NCBI RefSeq assembly: GCF_020379485.1
Contig: NC_063446.1
Coordinates: 18,797,525 to 18,861,524, forward strand
Source of the DNA: Brassica napus
Lineage: Eukaryota; Streptophyta; Magnoliopsida; Brassicales; Brassicaceae
DNA: 64,000 bases
Direction of reading: 5' to 3'
Positions 47,789 to 56,959 of this stretch are shown in pieces; within the stretch, counting starts at the first letter, position 1; the number at the start of each line of letters is the position of its first letter. A program made the position numbers and the translations under genes. The notes under the pieces were generated by a model. The model was given only the letters and a program-made list of their open reading frames with translations. It made no database searches and was not told where the DNA came from.

Positions 47789-47837
47789 ATATACGGGGGA
47801 CAATCGTACCGTTTGTCCCTCTACTCAGCCGGCCCTG

Positions 47838-48250
47838 TTTGAAGAGAGGATCTTCTCTGGTTTGCTACCTAGGGGTACCTCTAAAACAAAGTTATGGAAG
47901 CAAGGTTACCAACCATTGCTGGATAATCTCTAACCGTTTCTCTAACTGGACAATAAAGTATATGTCTTTCGCAGGACGTCTTCAACTGGTTCGGTCTGTA
48001 ATCTACTCTACGGTCATGTTCTGGACCTCTATCTTCCTTCTGCCTAATAGGTGCATGTGGAAGATGGAGAAAATGTACTCTGGTTTTCTGTGGCGACAAT
48101 GTATCTATCTTGGAAAGAGAGGAATCAACGCCTCCATAATGCTTGCAGCATCTATCATTGCAGAGATCCAGTTTCTGCTTAGGGCAAAACTAGATTCATT
48201 CTCTCACAGCCAACAGAACCTGCTTTCTACAGTGACATTCCTCTCTACCT
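47838..48250 (+). pseudogene. LINE fragment, right part
   Basis: After the hAT target duplication the plus-strand frame reads YLGVPLKQSYGSKV, then ISNRFSNWTIKYMSFAGRLQ, LVRSVIYSTVMFWTSIFLLP and FLW. This is the conserved region following the LINE reverse transcriptase. Together with 37590-37889 it is one LINE copy that had lost its central RT part, split by later insertions. Confidence 0.85.
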
Positions 48251-48839
48251 AGTTCCACATCTTCGATTAATTACCAGAAAATTCTTTGGTTTTTTTGTAT
48301 TGCTTGTGATATGAGCTTTGGTTTTGTCAGTCTGGACTATTTCAATTTAGAAAAAGAAAAAGATAAAAGTTTAATCTTGAATCTGTCACGAGTTTGAAGC
48401 CCATCCAAAAATAGGTCAAATAAATCTGTAACCGACGCAGCTGCCACGAACCAAAGTGCAAAGCCCAACCCCAACCGACATGTATGATGGCAAAAGCGTA
48501 ACCGACTTTAACTTGCTGCATCTCGGCCGTTCATTCGACTTCCTTCACCTCTATTTAAGAAACGAAACCTCTTCATCTTTTTTTTTTTTTTTTTTTCCTG
48601 AACAACAGAAACCTCTTCATCTTTTATACGGCGTTTCAGACAAAAAATGATCTCTAGCTTTTTTTTCTTCTAATTTTAATATTATTTCAAAACTTTTTGA
48701 TCATCGAACTTTCAAAGAAAATTCGACAACCCAATTAAATAAATAGAGAAAATCTTTACGAAAATATAGTTTTCTACTGATTTGCCTCTAAGTACTTTTC
48801 GAAACTTAGGTTTATTTTCAATAAGTCAATAAGGCAATC
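48251..48839. other. Upstream region of the 48876 gene
   Basis: No gene. It contains the small poly(T) insertion at 48564-48621 and presumably the promoter and leader of the next gene. Confidence 0.4.
48564..48621 (-). mobile_element. Tiny poly(T) insertion with ~14-bp target duplication
   Basis: GAAACCTCTTCATC at 48564-48577 recurs at 48608-48621. Between are about 20 T and CCTGAACAACA. On the minus strand this is GTTGTTCAGG followed by poly(A): a retroposon 3' tip of about 11 bases with its tail. Confidence 0.65.
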
Positions 48840-48875
48840 TTGGGTAAGTGTTTGCGTCTTTGTGTTGTGTCTAAG

Positions 48876-50113
48876 ATGATGAATCCACTACTTCCTCCAC
48901 CGTCGCTGATGATTAAGTCTCAGATTCTGAGTCAGAGTCTGTTATTAGGTCAATCTCAGGGCTTGAACCATTGGAGCATGGCTATGAACAAGCAAAAACA
49001 AGTGATAAACATGGCTCAATCTCAAGCTAAAGCTATGCTGAACAATCAGCCTCTAATGGTGAATCCCCCAAACTTTAGCCTTAACCCTAATTCGGTAAAC
49101 CATAATAACTATGGTCATAACTGGAATTGTATTCCTATGGTTCCAGGTGGTAACAACAGACTGTACAACGATCAGAAGCAGCGACATGGTTCATGTTCAG
49201 CTTGTTACAAGCCTCGGGCTTTGAATAAGCTTCAGTCTAAAAACAGGAAGTTTCACCTAAAGAACAAATATGGTAATAGATATGTTCCTTATGCTCCACG
49301 GAACACAAGCTCTTTTATTATCCGGGCGAAGAAATCTGGTGGCATTGCTGATTCAGTGTCTCCATCCCTTGTAACACCGTCGGTGTTGCCTTCCCCGATG
49401 TTCTCTCCATCGGGAGAGGTTTTGGGCAATATGGTAAAGGAGGAATGGGGAGTTGATGTGTATGGATCAATGGAGGGGTTGGTTAAGCTGAGATCTGATG
49501 GTATTCATGAATTAGAACCGTTTGATGAAGATGAAGGAGGCTCGTGTAAGAGTGATGTGGAGAAGCATGCAGAGGTTGAGACGAGACTAGACAAGGACTT
49601 GAGCCAAGTTGAGATGGTATGTCCGAATGATGGTGGTAGGTTTGAGTATAACAATGACTTGGAAAACCGAGTTAATGATCAGATTAGGCATACTGCTCAA
49701 TTATCGAATGGTGGTGGTAGGTTTGAGTATAATAATGACTTCGAAAACAGAGTTGATGATCAGAATAAGCATATTGCTCAACTAGAGGAAGAGAACTTAA
49801 CTGTGAAGAGAGGTTGTTGTTGATGGAGAGGGAGTTTGGTGATTTTAAGAGAAGGTTAGAGTCTCTCGAAAGGCGGAATATGGTTGTTGGTGAAAATGGT
49901 AATGGGGAGGTTGTAGAGAATGAGTCTGAAAGGGATAGTCAAACTCATAGCTCTAGTGCCTCTCCTAGTGGGGAGGCAAGGGAAAACTATTTGCCTGCTG
50001 AAGATGTTTGTATGCAGGATATGGTGAGGGACGAGGCTACGGGGAATGGAATCAACAACACTGACAAGGGCAAGGTAGGTGAAGCAAAGAGTACAAACAG
50101 GCAAGAAATTTAG
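48876..50113 (+). CDS. Uncharacterised coiled-coil protein gene with an apparent frameshift
   Basis: Frame one runs from ATG 48876 (MMNPLLPPPSLMIKSQILSQ) to a TGA at 49821. A second frame, overlapping from about 49808, continues to 50113 (LLLMEREFGDFKRRLESLER). One extra G at about 49807 would turn AAGAGAGG into AAGGAGAGG, joining ENLTVKERLL into one coiled coil. So this is one gene of about 412 codons with a 1-nt deletion. The protein is Gln/Asn-rich at the start, has a block SSFIIRAKKSGGIADSV near residue 145, and a duplicated 26-28-residue unit (GGRFEYNNDLENRV / GGRFEYNNDFENRV) at about 255-305. I do not recognise a named family; it looks nuclear. It is either a recent pseudogene, an allele or a sequencing error. 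Confidence 0.65.
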
Positions 50114-50199
50114 GATGAAGCTGAAAAGAATTCTGCAGGACAGCATCGTGAAGAGGCCAATTCTGATGTGGTTGGGAACTATGGAATGCGTATATGATA

Positions 50200-50739
50200 T
50201 TTTCGCCAGGCATTATGATTGATGTTTTTCTCCTACGATTTAGATTCTCACTTTGATCAAGTTTTTCTTACTTATTTATTTATTTGGGTTTTTTTGCAAA
50301 CTGTAACTGAAATCCAATTTTGACCATATTTGCTTTTTGGGTTTAACTAATAATTTCTTTGATTTAGAAAAAAATGTGCCATATTTAAAAGTAAAATTTT
50401 GCAATATTAAATTTGATATATAGGGCTGGAAAAAAAACCTGAATCCGAAAAACCAAACAGCATCCGATCCAAAAAAGTAGAACTAAATCCGAATCGAACT
50501 TGGTTAAATATCCGAACGAGTTCAAAATTTAGGTATCTAGGGAAACCAAAACTGAATCCGGCCTAAACGAAGTATTTTGGGTACCCGAATGTATCCGAAA
50601 TAAATTTACATACCTAAATGTATTAATTTTTAAAAAAATTTAACAAATAAAAATATCTAAACATGTAAGATATTTTGAAGTTGTCCAAAAGTAAATGTTT
50701 TAAATAGGTAAACAACACTCAGAACGCTAACTAAATCTC
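50200..50739. other. Spacer with a dispersed TACCCGAA-type repeat
   Basis: About 50425-50620 shows CCGAATCGAACTTGG, GGGTACCCGAATGTATCCGA and similar phrases, a degenerate dispersed motif that I have seen in crucifer intergenic DNA. No coding frame. Confidence 0.4.
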
Positions 50740-51657
50740 TCCAACAAGGCTAGAGAGAAAGTCCAGAGAGAAAAAGTAGATCCGATCTTGGGTCCGGCGT
50801 ACGGCCGGTGCGTGAGCGAGCGTGCCGTCGCAGGAGCCCTTCGCTCTTCCGTTGAAAAGTTTCCCTGCTTCCCCTACGCTTTCTCTCCCTATCGCCTTGT
50901 CGGAGCTCTGGTCCAGGCCTCCTTCGTCGTCGTCACCTCAGGGAGTGAACCGGCATCACTGATGACGATGCGTCTGGAGTAACGACGCGATTGTATGGAG
51001 GGTTGGTGGGTGAAGTCGGCTTGTTAGATTAGGTTTCGTTTCCGGGAGATGGCGGCTTCTACAGATCCATCACCGCCGGCTTTGTTCCCGGGAGGTGGAG
51101 GCTTCCTCAGCTCTGCTTTCGCCGGCTTTAGTCTCCGGGAGGTGAAGGTGTTCTTTGCCTTGCATCGCCTTCCCTAGTTTCGTTTTAGGGTTTTTTAATT
51201 TTTGGTTTTGCGATTTCGGGTTGGTTTTGATGGAGGAGCTCGCGTCGGAGGACGATTGACGCTCTCCGGTGGTATTTGGTGATGGTTTGTGCGAAGCCTT
51301 CTTCTCGGTGTTGGTGATTAATGGTGGCAGATGAGATCTCGTCCTTGCGATTGATGCTCTCCGAAAATAGAATCTCCGGTTTTGAAGGCGTTTGCGGTGA
51401 AGATGATGTGGAGCTGGCGAGATCTGGTGTGTCCCGGTGGATCGATCGATGGATGTTTCATCGGGGGTTTTGCTTGATGCGGGGGGTCGTCGTGGCTCGT
51501 AGCAGTGGTTCACGGGAGCGGCGGCACCCTTTTCGGTTTCTAGGGTTTTTTTAGTTGGGCTTTTGGACCTTTGTTTGTGTTTTTAGGTTGTTTTTAGTGG
51601 CTGACCTTGTATCTTTTGGGCTTGTCCCATTAATTAATGAAATTATTGATGGAAAAA
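50740..51657 (+). mobile_element. Noncoding retroposon-like unit with A-rich tail
   Basis: A GA-rich start (AGAGAGAAAGTCCAGAGAG) is followed by about 800 GC-richer bases and TTAATGAAATTATTGATGG plus eight A at 51650-51657. Composition and layout resemble 1636-3170. The frames on both strands (for example 51070-51513 minus) are low-complexity and lack domains. A target duplication was not found, so the left edge is approximate; an expressed noncoding RNA or exon-like relic is the alternative. Confidence 0.4.
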
Positions 51658-52166
51658 AAAGATTTACAAATAGCATTTGCATGTCGATTCAAATTTCTCG
51701 ATTTTGACAATTTGAATTTCTTGATTTGTTATAAATAATAATATGTAATACTTCGTACAACGCTGAAAAATAGCAACGATATCTCTTCATTTGATTTAAT
51801 TCTAAGAGTTGCCGAAACGAAGTGTAAAGTACATAACTGAAGGAACTTATGATTTTGGCAATTTTAATATTCTTATGAAAAATTGAGATGGAAGCTAAAC
51901 AAAAAATTTATTAATTTTTGAACTATAATGTATGAATAAATTGAGATGAAGCTAATGATTAAATATTTTTTAGCATTATCTTGATTTATATCTTCATTCG
52001 ATATTTGTCAGTTTAATTAAAAAAAATATGTCCAGTTTGAAATTTTGCCGTATGTAGATATTTGTGTGTTTCTTTTTATATGTGCGTCTTTGTTTCAGAT
52101 TTTTCTTAAGAAGTATTCAATTTTTTTACTTGGATAAATATATATTAGCCAGTTAATTTGTTTTTT
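51658..52166. other. AT-rich spacer, no gene seen
   Basis: No coding frame or element end recognised. Confidence 0.4.
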
Positions 52167-52208
52167 AATGGACTGTGATCTTTTTTTTTTAACGAATGGA
52201 CTGTGATC
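52167..52208 (-). mobile_element. Tiny poly(T) insertion with 14-bp target duplication
   Basis: AATGGACTGTGATC at 52167-52180 recurs at 52195-52208, separated by ten T and AACG. On the minus strand: CGTT followed by poly(A). Confidence 0.65.
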
Positions 52209-52252
52209 TATGAACAATATTTTGAACACATATACGTTAGACGAAGACATTG

Positions 52253-52425
52253 ATTAACCCGGAGTTCTAACAGTGGAGTTTTTACCGGAACTTTTAACTA
52301 AAAAAACTAAGAAGTAGTTCTTAAAGTTTTTATTTAAGAACCGGTTCTTAGTTTTTTTAGTTAAAAGTTGAGAAACAGTTTTTTAACTTCCGGTAAGAAT
52401 TTCATCCTAAAAACTCCGGGTTAAT
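52253..52425. mobile_element. Foldback MITE, 173 bp
   Basis: ATTAACCCGGAGTT at the left and AACTCCGGGTTAAT at the right are exact inverses. Inner arms also pair, for example CTTTTAACTAAAAAAACTAA with TTAGTTTTTTTAGTTAAAAG. The whole unit folds into one long imperfect hairpin. TTAA lies at both ends and may be the target duplication. It is about 480 bases upstream of the Ole e 1 gene. Confidence 0.8.
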
Positions 52426-52905
52426 CGTGCATAATTGCTTCCACTATAAAATTTGTTAGACACGTCATATATAATTGAGTGATTTTGAGAGTTGCGGCAT
52501 ATGAGTCTAATCCTCGATTGCCACTAATTCCGTAAGTAATTATGAGTTGGAGAAAAAGCAAAAGAGGTAATTATGTCAATTATCATCTTTACTAATACTA
52601 CGCCGACAAAAAGAAAAAACCTTTAGTGGGACACAGCAGTAGTCGTCTACGGTAAGACGTATGAATAAGCTACACTCCAGCCAATAATATTACGCCACCT
52701 CATCAATAGCCTAATAATTTTAACAGCAGTCAGCAACGGTTTAGTTCAGCGCGTAGGAGAGAACACCACTCACTTCACACGCCTCAATCATTCTGTTTTA
52801 TCGACACACAACACAAGTGCCCACTTCGCCATTCACACCTCAGCCAAATCTCAGATCTTCCCACAGAAAAAAGCTCATCCTTGTGAAAGTTTTCAAGATA
52901 CTGCG

Positions 52906-53487
52906 ATGTCGAAAGCAATTCTTCTGGTTGCTCTCTGCTTTTTACCGGCTCTAGCCATGTCGGCTCGTCCGAACAAGAACCCTTTCGTCGTCAGAGGCCG
53001 TGTCTATTGCGATACTTGCCTCGCTGGTTTCGAAACTTCTGCCTCTACTTTCATCCCTGGTACGTACGAACAAAATCATCCGAGATCCATTTTTCATCAT
53101 TCTCTGGTTTGATCCGTTAGGTATCGATTCTGATCTGAACCTTCGATCTATTGATCCTTAGGTGCGGTGGTTAGATTGGAGTGCAAAGACAGGAGAACAA
53201 TGGAGTTAACCTACAGGCACGAGGCGAGAACCGACTCAACAGGATCGTACAAGATCTTGGTTAGCGAAGACCATGAGGATCAGTTCTGTGATACAATGTT
53301 GGTTAGTAGCTCTCAGTTACGCTGCTCCAACGTCTCACCTGGTCATAACCGTGCCCGTGTGACCCTCACTCGTTTCAACGGCATTGCTTCAGACGAACGT
53401 TTCGCTAACAACTTGGGCTTCCTAAGGGATGCAGCATCACCAGGCTGTGCTGAGATCATGAAGCAATATCAAGAAATTGAAGACTAA
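52906..53487 (+). CDS. SAH7: Ole e 1-family secreted protein (SAH7-like), 159 aa
   Basis: Exons 52906-53059 and 53162-53487 (GT-AG, phase 1) encode 159 residues. Residues 1-20 are a signal peptide (MSKAILLVALCFLPALAMSA). VRGRVYCDTCLAGFET at about 29-44 is the Ole e 1 family signature, and further cysteines in ECKD, QFCDTML, LRCSN and PGCAEI supply the conserved disulfides. The family is secreted and found in pollen and other tissues; its biochemical role is not settled. From memory the closest Arabidopsis protein is SAH7 (At4g08685), next to a SEC14 gene, as here. It is convergent with the SEC14-like gene, about 225 bases between stop codons. Confidence 0.9.
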
Positions 53488-53712
53488 AATGCTCAATCAG
53501 TATGTTTTATCAGTGTTCCCGCGACATGTGGGATTAAAATTATAATTGCAGCTTGTGTTTCGTGCATTGTATGGTTTTATTACTTCCGAAAAAAAATTAA
53601 AATATATATAATGAATCTCATTGCGGAGGAGAACAAGATGAAAAAACATACAATGTCTCAGAAGAAAGTCTCATTAGATAAATTCATGTGACGTTACAAT
53701 CACTGCATACCA

Positions 53713-55126
53713 TCATGGGATAGATTCTTTCTTCTCACTCATACCGTGAGGCTGATGCTCGTCCTCGGACACATCTTCAGAACCAAGATGAGCACTGTCA
53801 GAGGTGGCACCATCAGAGACCGATAAGAAGCTGAGTGAGTCGAGAGAAGGGGAGGCAATATCCTTCAGCGCAGCCAATCTTTTCTTGTCGTCTTCTTTCA
53901 TCCTCTCAGAGTGCTTTTCTATGTTGAAACCCGAGTCATCGTTTCCACCAAACGCTGACTCCAGTTTGTCCATGTCGAAGTTCTCCTCCATGATTTGCTT
54001 GGTGTTTGGGTCGTCCGAGTAAACAAACTTGACTTTGTTCCGTGTCTTCGGTTCTAAGAAAGGTCTTGCCACCTATAACCATTACATATTAGACCAACCT
54101 AACTTTAGTTTAAGTCAGTGTTTTGAAAATCGGACTGGAACGGCCGGTCGAACCAGTCCGAAGCCAAGTCCAATTCGGTTTAAAATCCCAATTTCAGAAA
54201 AACCGGTAAAACCGGCTAAAAACTGGTGATCCGGGTCAACTTCAGAACCCTGTTCTAAAAAAACAACATATAACTTTTTAAGTAATCATGTAGGTTATAG
54301 GTTTTACCTTCCAGAAGGGTTCAAAGAACTTGGGAGGATTATAAAGAATGGCCAAAGATAATCTCTCAGGGTAGTGTTCTTGTAATACATGAGCGGTTTC
54401 TCTGGTAGTTCTTAAGGATACATTCGCCAAGCTATAGCCGTTGAAATCTATCATCCACACCATTTGTTCCTCCCCTGGTGGCAAATTCTGGATTGCGTTC
54501 TCCATACAGTACACAAGGTATCTAATCTGGCCTTTCACCGACTTCGAATTCTGAACAACTCAAGATAATGAGAACCAACTTAGACCAAGCACAAACTTTG
54601 CATTAACAAACCTCAACACTCGGTCTCATGATAAGAACAGGTCGTCCGTGTTTGTCCACACAACTAGATCTATATATCTTCCCTGTCTCTGCTTCATCAG
54701 CTATCTCCTCCTATAGAGGATATATAGCCCATTAGTCATATGTATCCAGTAGAATGTTTTAGTAATAATTTAAAATATGTACCCAACAGATTTCCTCAGG
54801 TTTGTATTGAACTCTCCATTTCAAGGTTTCTTTAAGCATCTTGGCAGCTTTCTTGACATGCCAATTGCGAGCTCTTAGATACCTCAAAACTGCATCATCC
54901 GAACAAAAACTCGAGAGTTTCTCCGGCAATGGACCTAACAGTTTTCTCAGTTCCTCAATCTGAAATCAAATTATAACAAAAGAAGAAAGACTCGCAGATC
55001 TGATTTGTAAGATTTCTCTAAATTAGCTAAAAACAACGACCAAGTTATAATAAGGTTTACCTTTCCCTTCTCTTCTTCTGTAGGAACAGGTTTCACAAAC
55101 CCATTAGAGACTTGATTAGGGTTCAT
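53713..55126 (-). CDS. SEC14-like CRAL-TRIO lipid-binding protein, 314 aa
   Basis: Minus-strand exons: 55061-55126, 54783-54959, 54612-54710, 54308-54550, 53713-54072, all GT-AG and phase 0 (945 nt). The start is MNPNQVSNGFVKPVPTEEEK. The CRAL-TRIO N-terminal helix region is at about 23-80 (LRYLRARNWHVKKAAKMLKE). The lipid-binding domain follows to about 230 (DKHGRPVLIMRPSVE, VWMIDFNGYSLANVS, YPERLSLAILYNPPKFFEPF). An acidic, Ser-rich tail ends MSEKKESIP. Such proteins exchange phosphatidylinositol or other lipids between membranes. It is a short single-domain type, without nodulin or GOLD tails. I recall At4g08690 as counterpart. Intron 4 holds a dispersed repeat. Confidence 0.92.
54118..54254. 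mobile_element. Degenerate hAT-like MITE in SEC14 intron 4
   Basis: Ends CAGTGTTTTGAAAAT and, inverted, CAGGGTTCTGAAGTT. The interior is rich in ACCGGT / CGGTCGAACC words. It is related in composition to 3345-3475. The target duplication is unclear. Confidence 0.45.
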
Positions 55127-55139
55127 AACTTCTGATATT

Positions 55140-55700
55140 TACTTCTTAATTTCCCTACAAAAATGTTTTAAAAAATTTCATTAATTCCAAACGTTTAGAC
55201 GATTACCATAAACATCAATAATTACGAATCTAAAACCTAAGTGGGTGAGCTAAGTACAACTTAGCCGTCAGGAATCCAAAATGTTCATATTAATCTTACC
55301 GACCACAATCGTAAATGTCGGGTCGGTAAGATCTTTGTCTACACGAACTTAGAACATTGAAGAAAGAATTAATATCTGAAATAGTAATGAAGCTGATGAA
55401 ACTACGAATCTAAAACCTAACTAAGAACCCCAAGTTGAGCTAAGATAAATTAGCGGTCTGAAAAAAAAACAAATGTAGATCTTAATCTGACCTACCAGGA
55501 TCGTAAATGTCTGGTCAATAAGATCTTTGTCTACACCGAAAGTACAGAATTCAATTCCGAAGGAAAATAACCATTAAATCACAAAACTGGAGCATGGAAG
55601 AAAAAAATCGAAGTTTAAGAACTAACCTCTGAAACAGTACTAGGAATCGAAGCAGAGGGAAAGGCTCAAACGATCGTCTAAGTTCAAAGTCAAACAAACA
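55140..55700 (-). promoter_or_regulatory. 5' UTR intron of the SEC14-like gene with a tandem duplication
   Basis: An acceptor CATTTTTGTAG lies just upstream of the ATG (about 55157), and a donor TTTCAGAGGTTAGTTC near 55630 follows a leader at about 55630-55690. Within the intron about 150 bases are repeated: CGAATCTAAAACCTAA, TGAGCTAAG, CGTAAATGTC and AAGATCTTTGTCTACAC occur at about 55225-55345 and 55405-55535. Leader introns often raise expression in plants. Confidence 0.6.
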
Positions 55701-56390
55701 AAAAGAATGGTGCCTATGTGAAGAAAACAACGAAATGGATATTCGACTATTTTATAAATAAAATCATATAAAAGTTAGGGAGATGTAATAACACGTTACC
55801 GATTATAGAAGAACAATACTTGGGGTCATGTGAATGGTTGAAAGTTAAAAGTTAAAATATAACAGTTATAGAATACTCTGCTATTATATCTTGTTCCTTT
55901 TTTACCAATATTTCTTTCAAGTTAAAAGTTAGCTGCAATATTATGTTTTTTTTACGAACCCTATCGGGTGATCCGGTCGGTCTCGGGAGGAACGCACTTA
56001 GTGTTATAAAATGGAATGACTACCACACTGTCTGATCCGAGTTTGCAATACCTTCCGACTAATGCTATGGGGTGAACCGATCATCTGTTACGATCCACCT
56101 TGTAAACCACATGGACCGAAACTCAATAGCTTATAAAATAGCTTATTGTATGATTGAATAAATTTTGTTGGCTAGTAATATTATTATCTAAAATAAGTTT
56201 TTATTATATTTTATATATTGTCTCATTTATCATAAAAACATTAATAATTAACATAATTATATAAAAAGTTTTTTGACAATTTTTTTTAATTTTTATTGAA
56301 ATTATTTAATCATTTTCATATATTTATAATACCGCTGAAAATAAATCATAGAGTTATTTTTTCTATTACATAATTATTTGTAGTTAAAAA
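55700..56390. other. Spacer, AT-rich, with a GC-richer block
   Basis: About 55955-56130 (CCTATCGGGTGATCCGGTCG, GAGGAACGCACTTAGTG) is GC-richer and looks like an element fragment, but I cannot assign it. The rest is AT-rich. Confidence 0.35.
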
Positions 56391-56392
56391 GT

Positions 56393-56947
56393 ATATTAGA
56401 CGAGGATGGATGACCGAAACGATAATTGCATTTAGATGACATATGTATCAAAATCAATTCTCTTAAGATTTCAACCATATAGTAAAAATCAGGATGTTAC
56501 AATTTACTTCTGAGAGACGCAACATCCACGTTGTGCCCTAAGATCATAACTCAAGTTAGTGTGAGCTACATTTGTATGAGCTCGGTTCTGATACCACTTG
56601 TAACGTCTTGACTGTCCATGGCTAATGGATCTCTCACATCCATTTACTCGTCACGTGGATCCATTCTGTGCGACAAACAGTGCATCAATATTTCGGTGGA
56701 TGGAAAGATTAGTTTAGTGACCCTACAATTATCAAATAATCTTTTCTGTATTTTGGTCTCACTATCACGATATAGTTAATCACTTTCTGATATGTCAAAT
56801 ATCCTTCCACTATTCTAGCTCAATCACGTTTAAATCTATAGTTCTTTCTAGATGTATAACCAAAATGGTAAGTGCATTTTGATAACATATATATTGAAAT
56901 CAATTATATTAAGCATTTAACCACATACCACAAATCGAAATGTTTCA
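56393..56947 (-). mobile_element. TRIM-type miniature LTR retrotransposon, 3' LTR truncated
   Basis: On the minus strand the 5' LTR starts TGAAACATTTCGATT (56947) and ends CAAGACGTTACA (56599), 349 bases. GTGGTATCAGAACCGAGC follows, a tRNA-Met-type primer site, then only about 80 bases. A second LTR copy starts TGTAACATCCTGATTTTTAC (56501) and is cut off near 56393. The two LTR starts share ATTGATTT, ACATATGTCATC/ATATATGTTATC and AAATGCA. Very short LTRs and internal region with no coding capacity define a TRIM. Confidence 0.7.
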
Positions 56948-56959
56948 AAATAAGCGTAA

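Larger units (their letters stand above)
37890..47837. mobile_element. hAT element (~275 bp) split by the CACTA transposon
   Basis: The left end CATGGCCGGCTTA at 37890 is mirrored by CAGGGCCGGCTGA (minus strand) ending at 47837. TATGAAGA (37882-37889) and TTTGAAGA (47838-47845) form an 8-bp target duplication with one mismatch, as expected of hAT elements. Removing the CACTA leaves about 275 bases without coding capacity. It sits inside the LINE remnant. Confidence 0.75.

Noticed and set aside
51070..51513. 147-codon minus-strand frame, Ser/Pro/Arg-rich
   Set aside because: Antisense to a GC-rich retroposon-like unit; composition explains its length.
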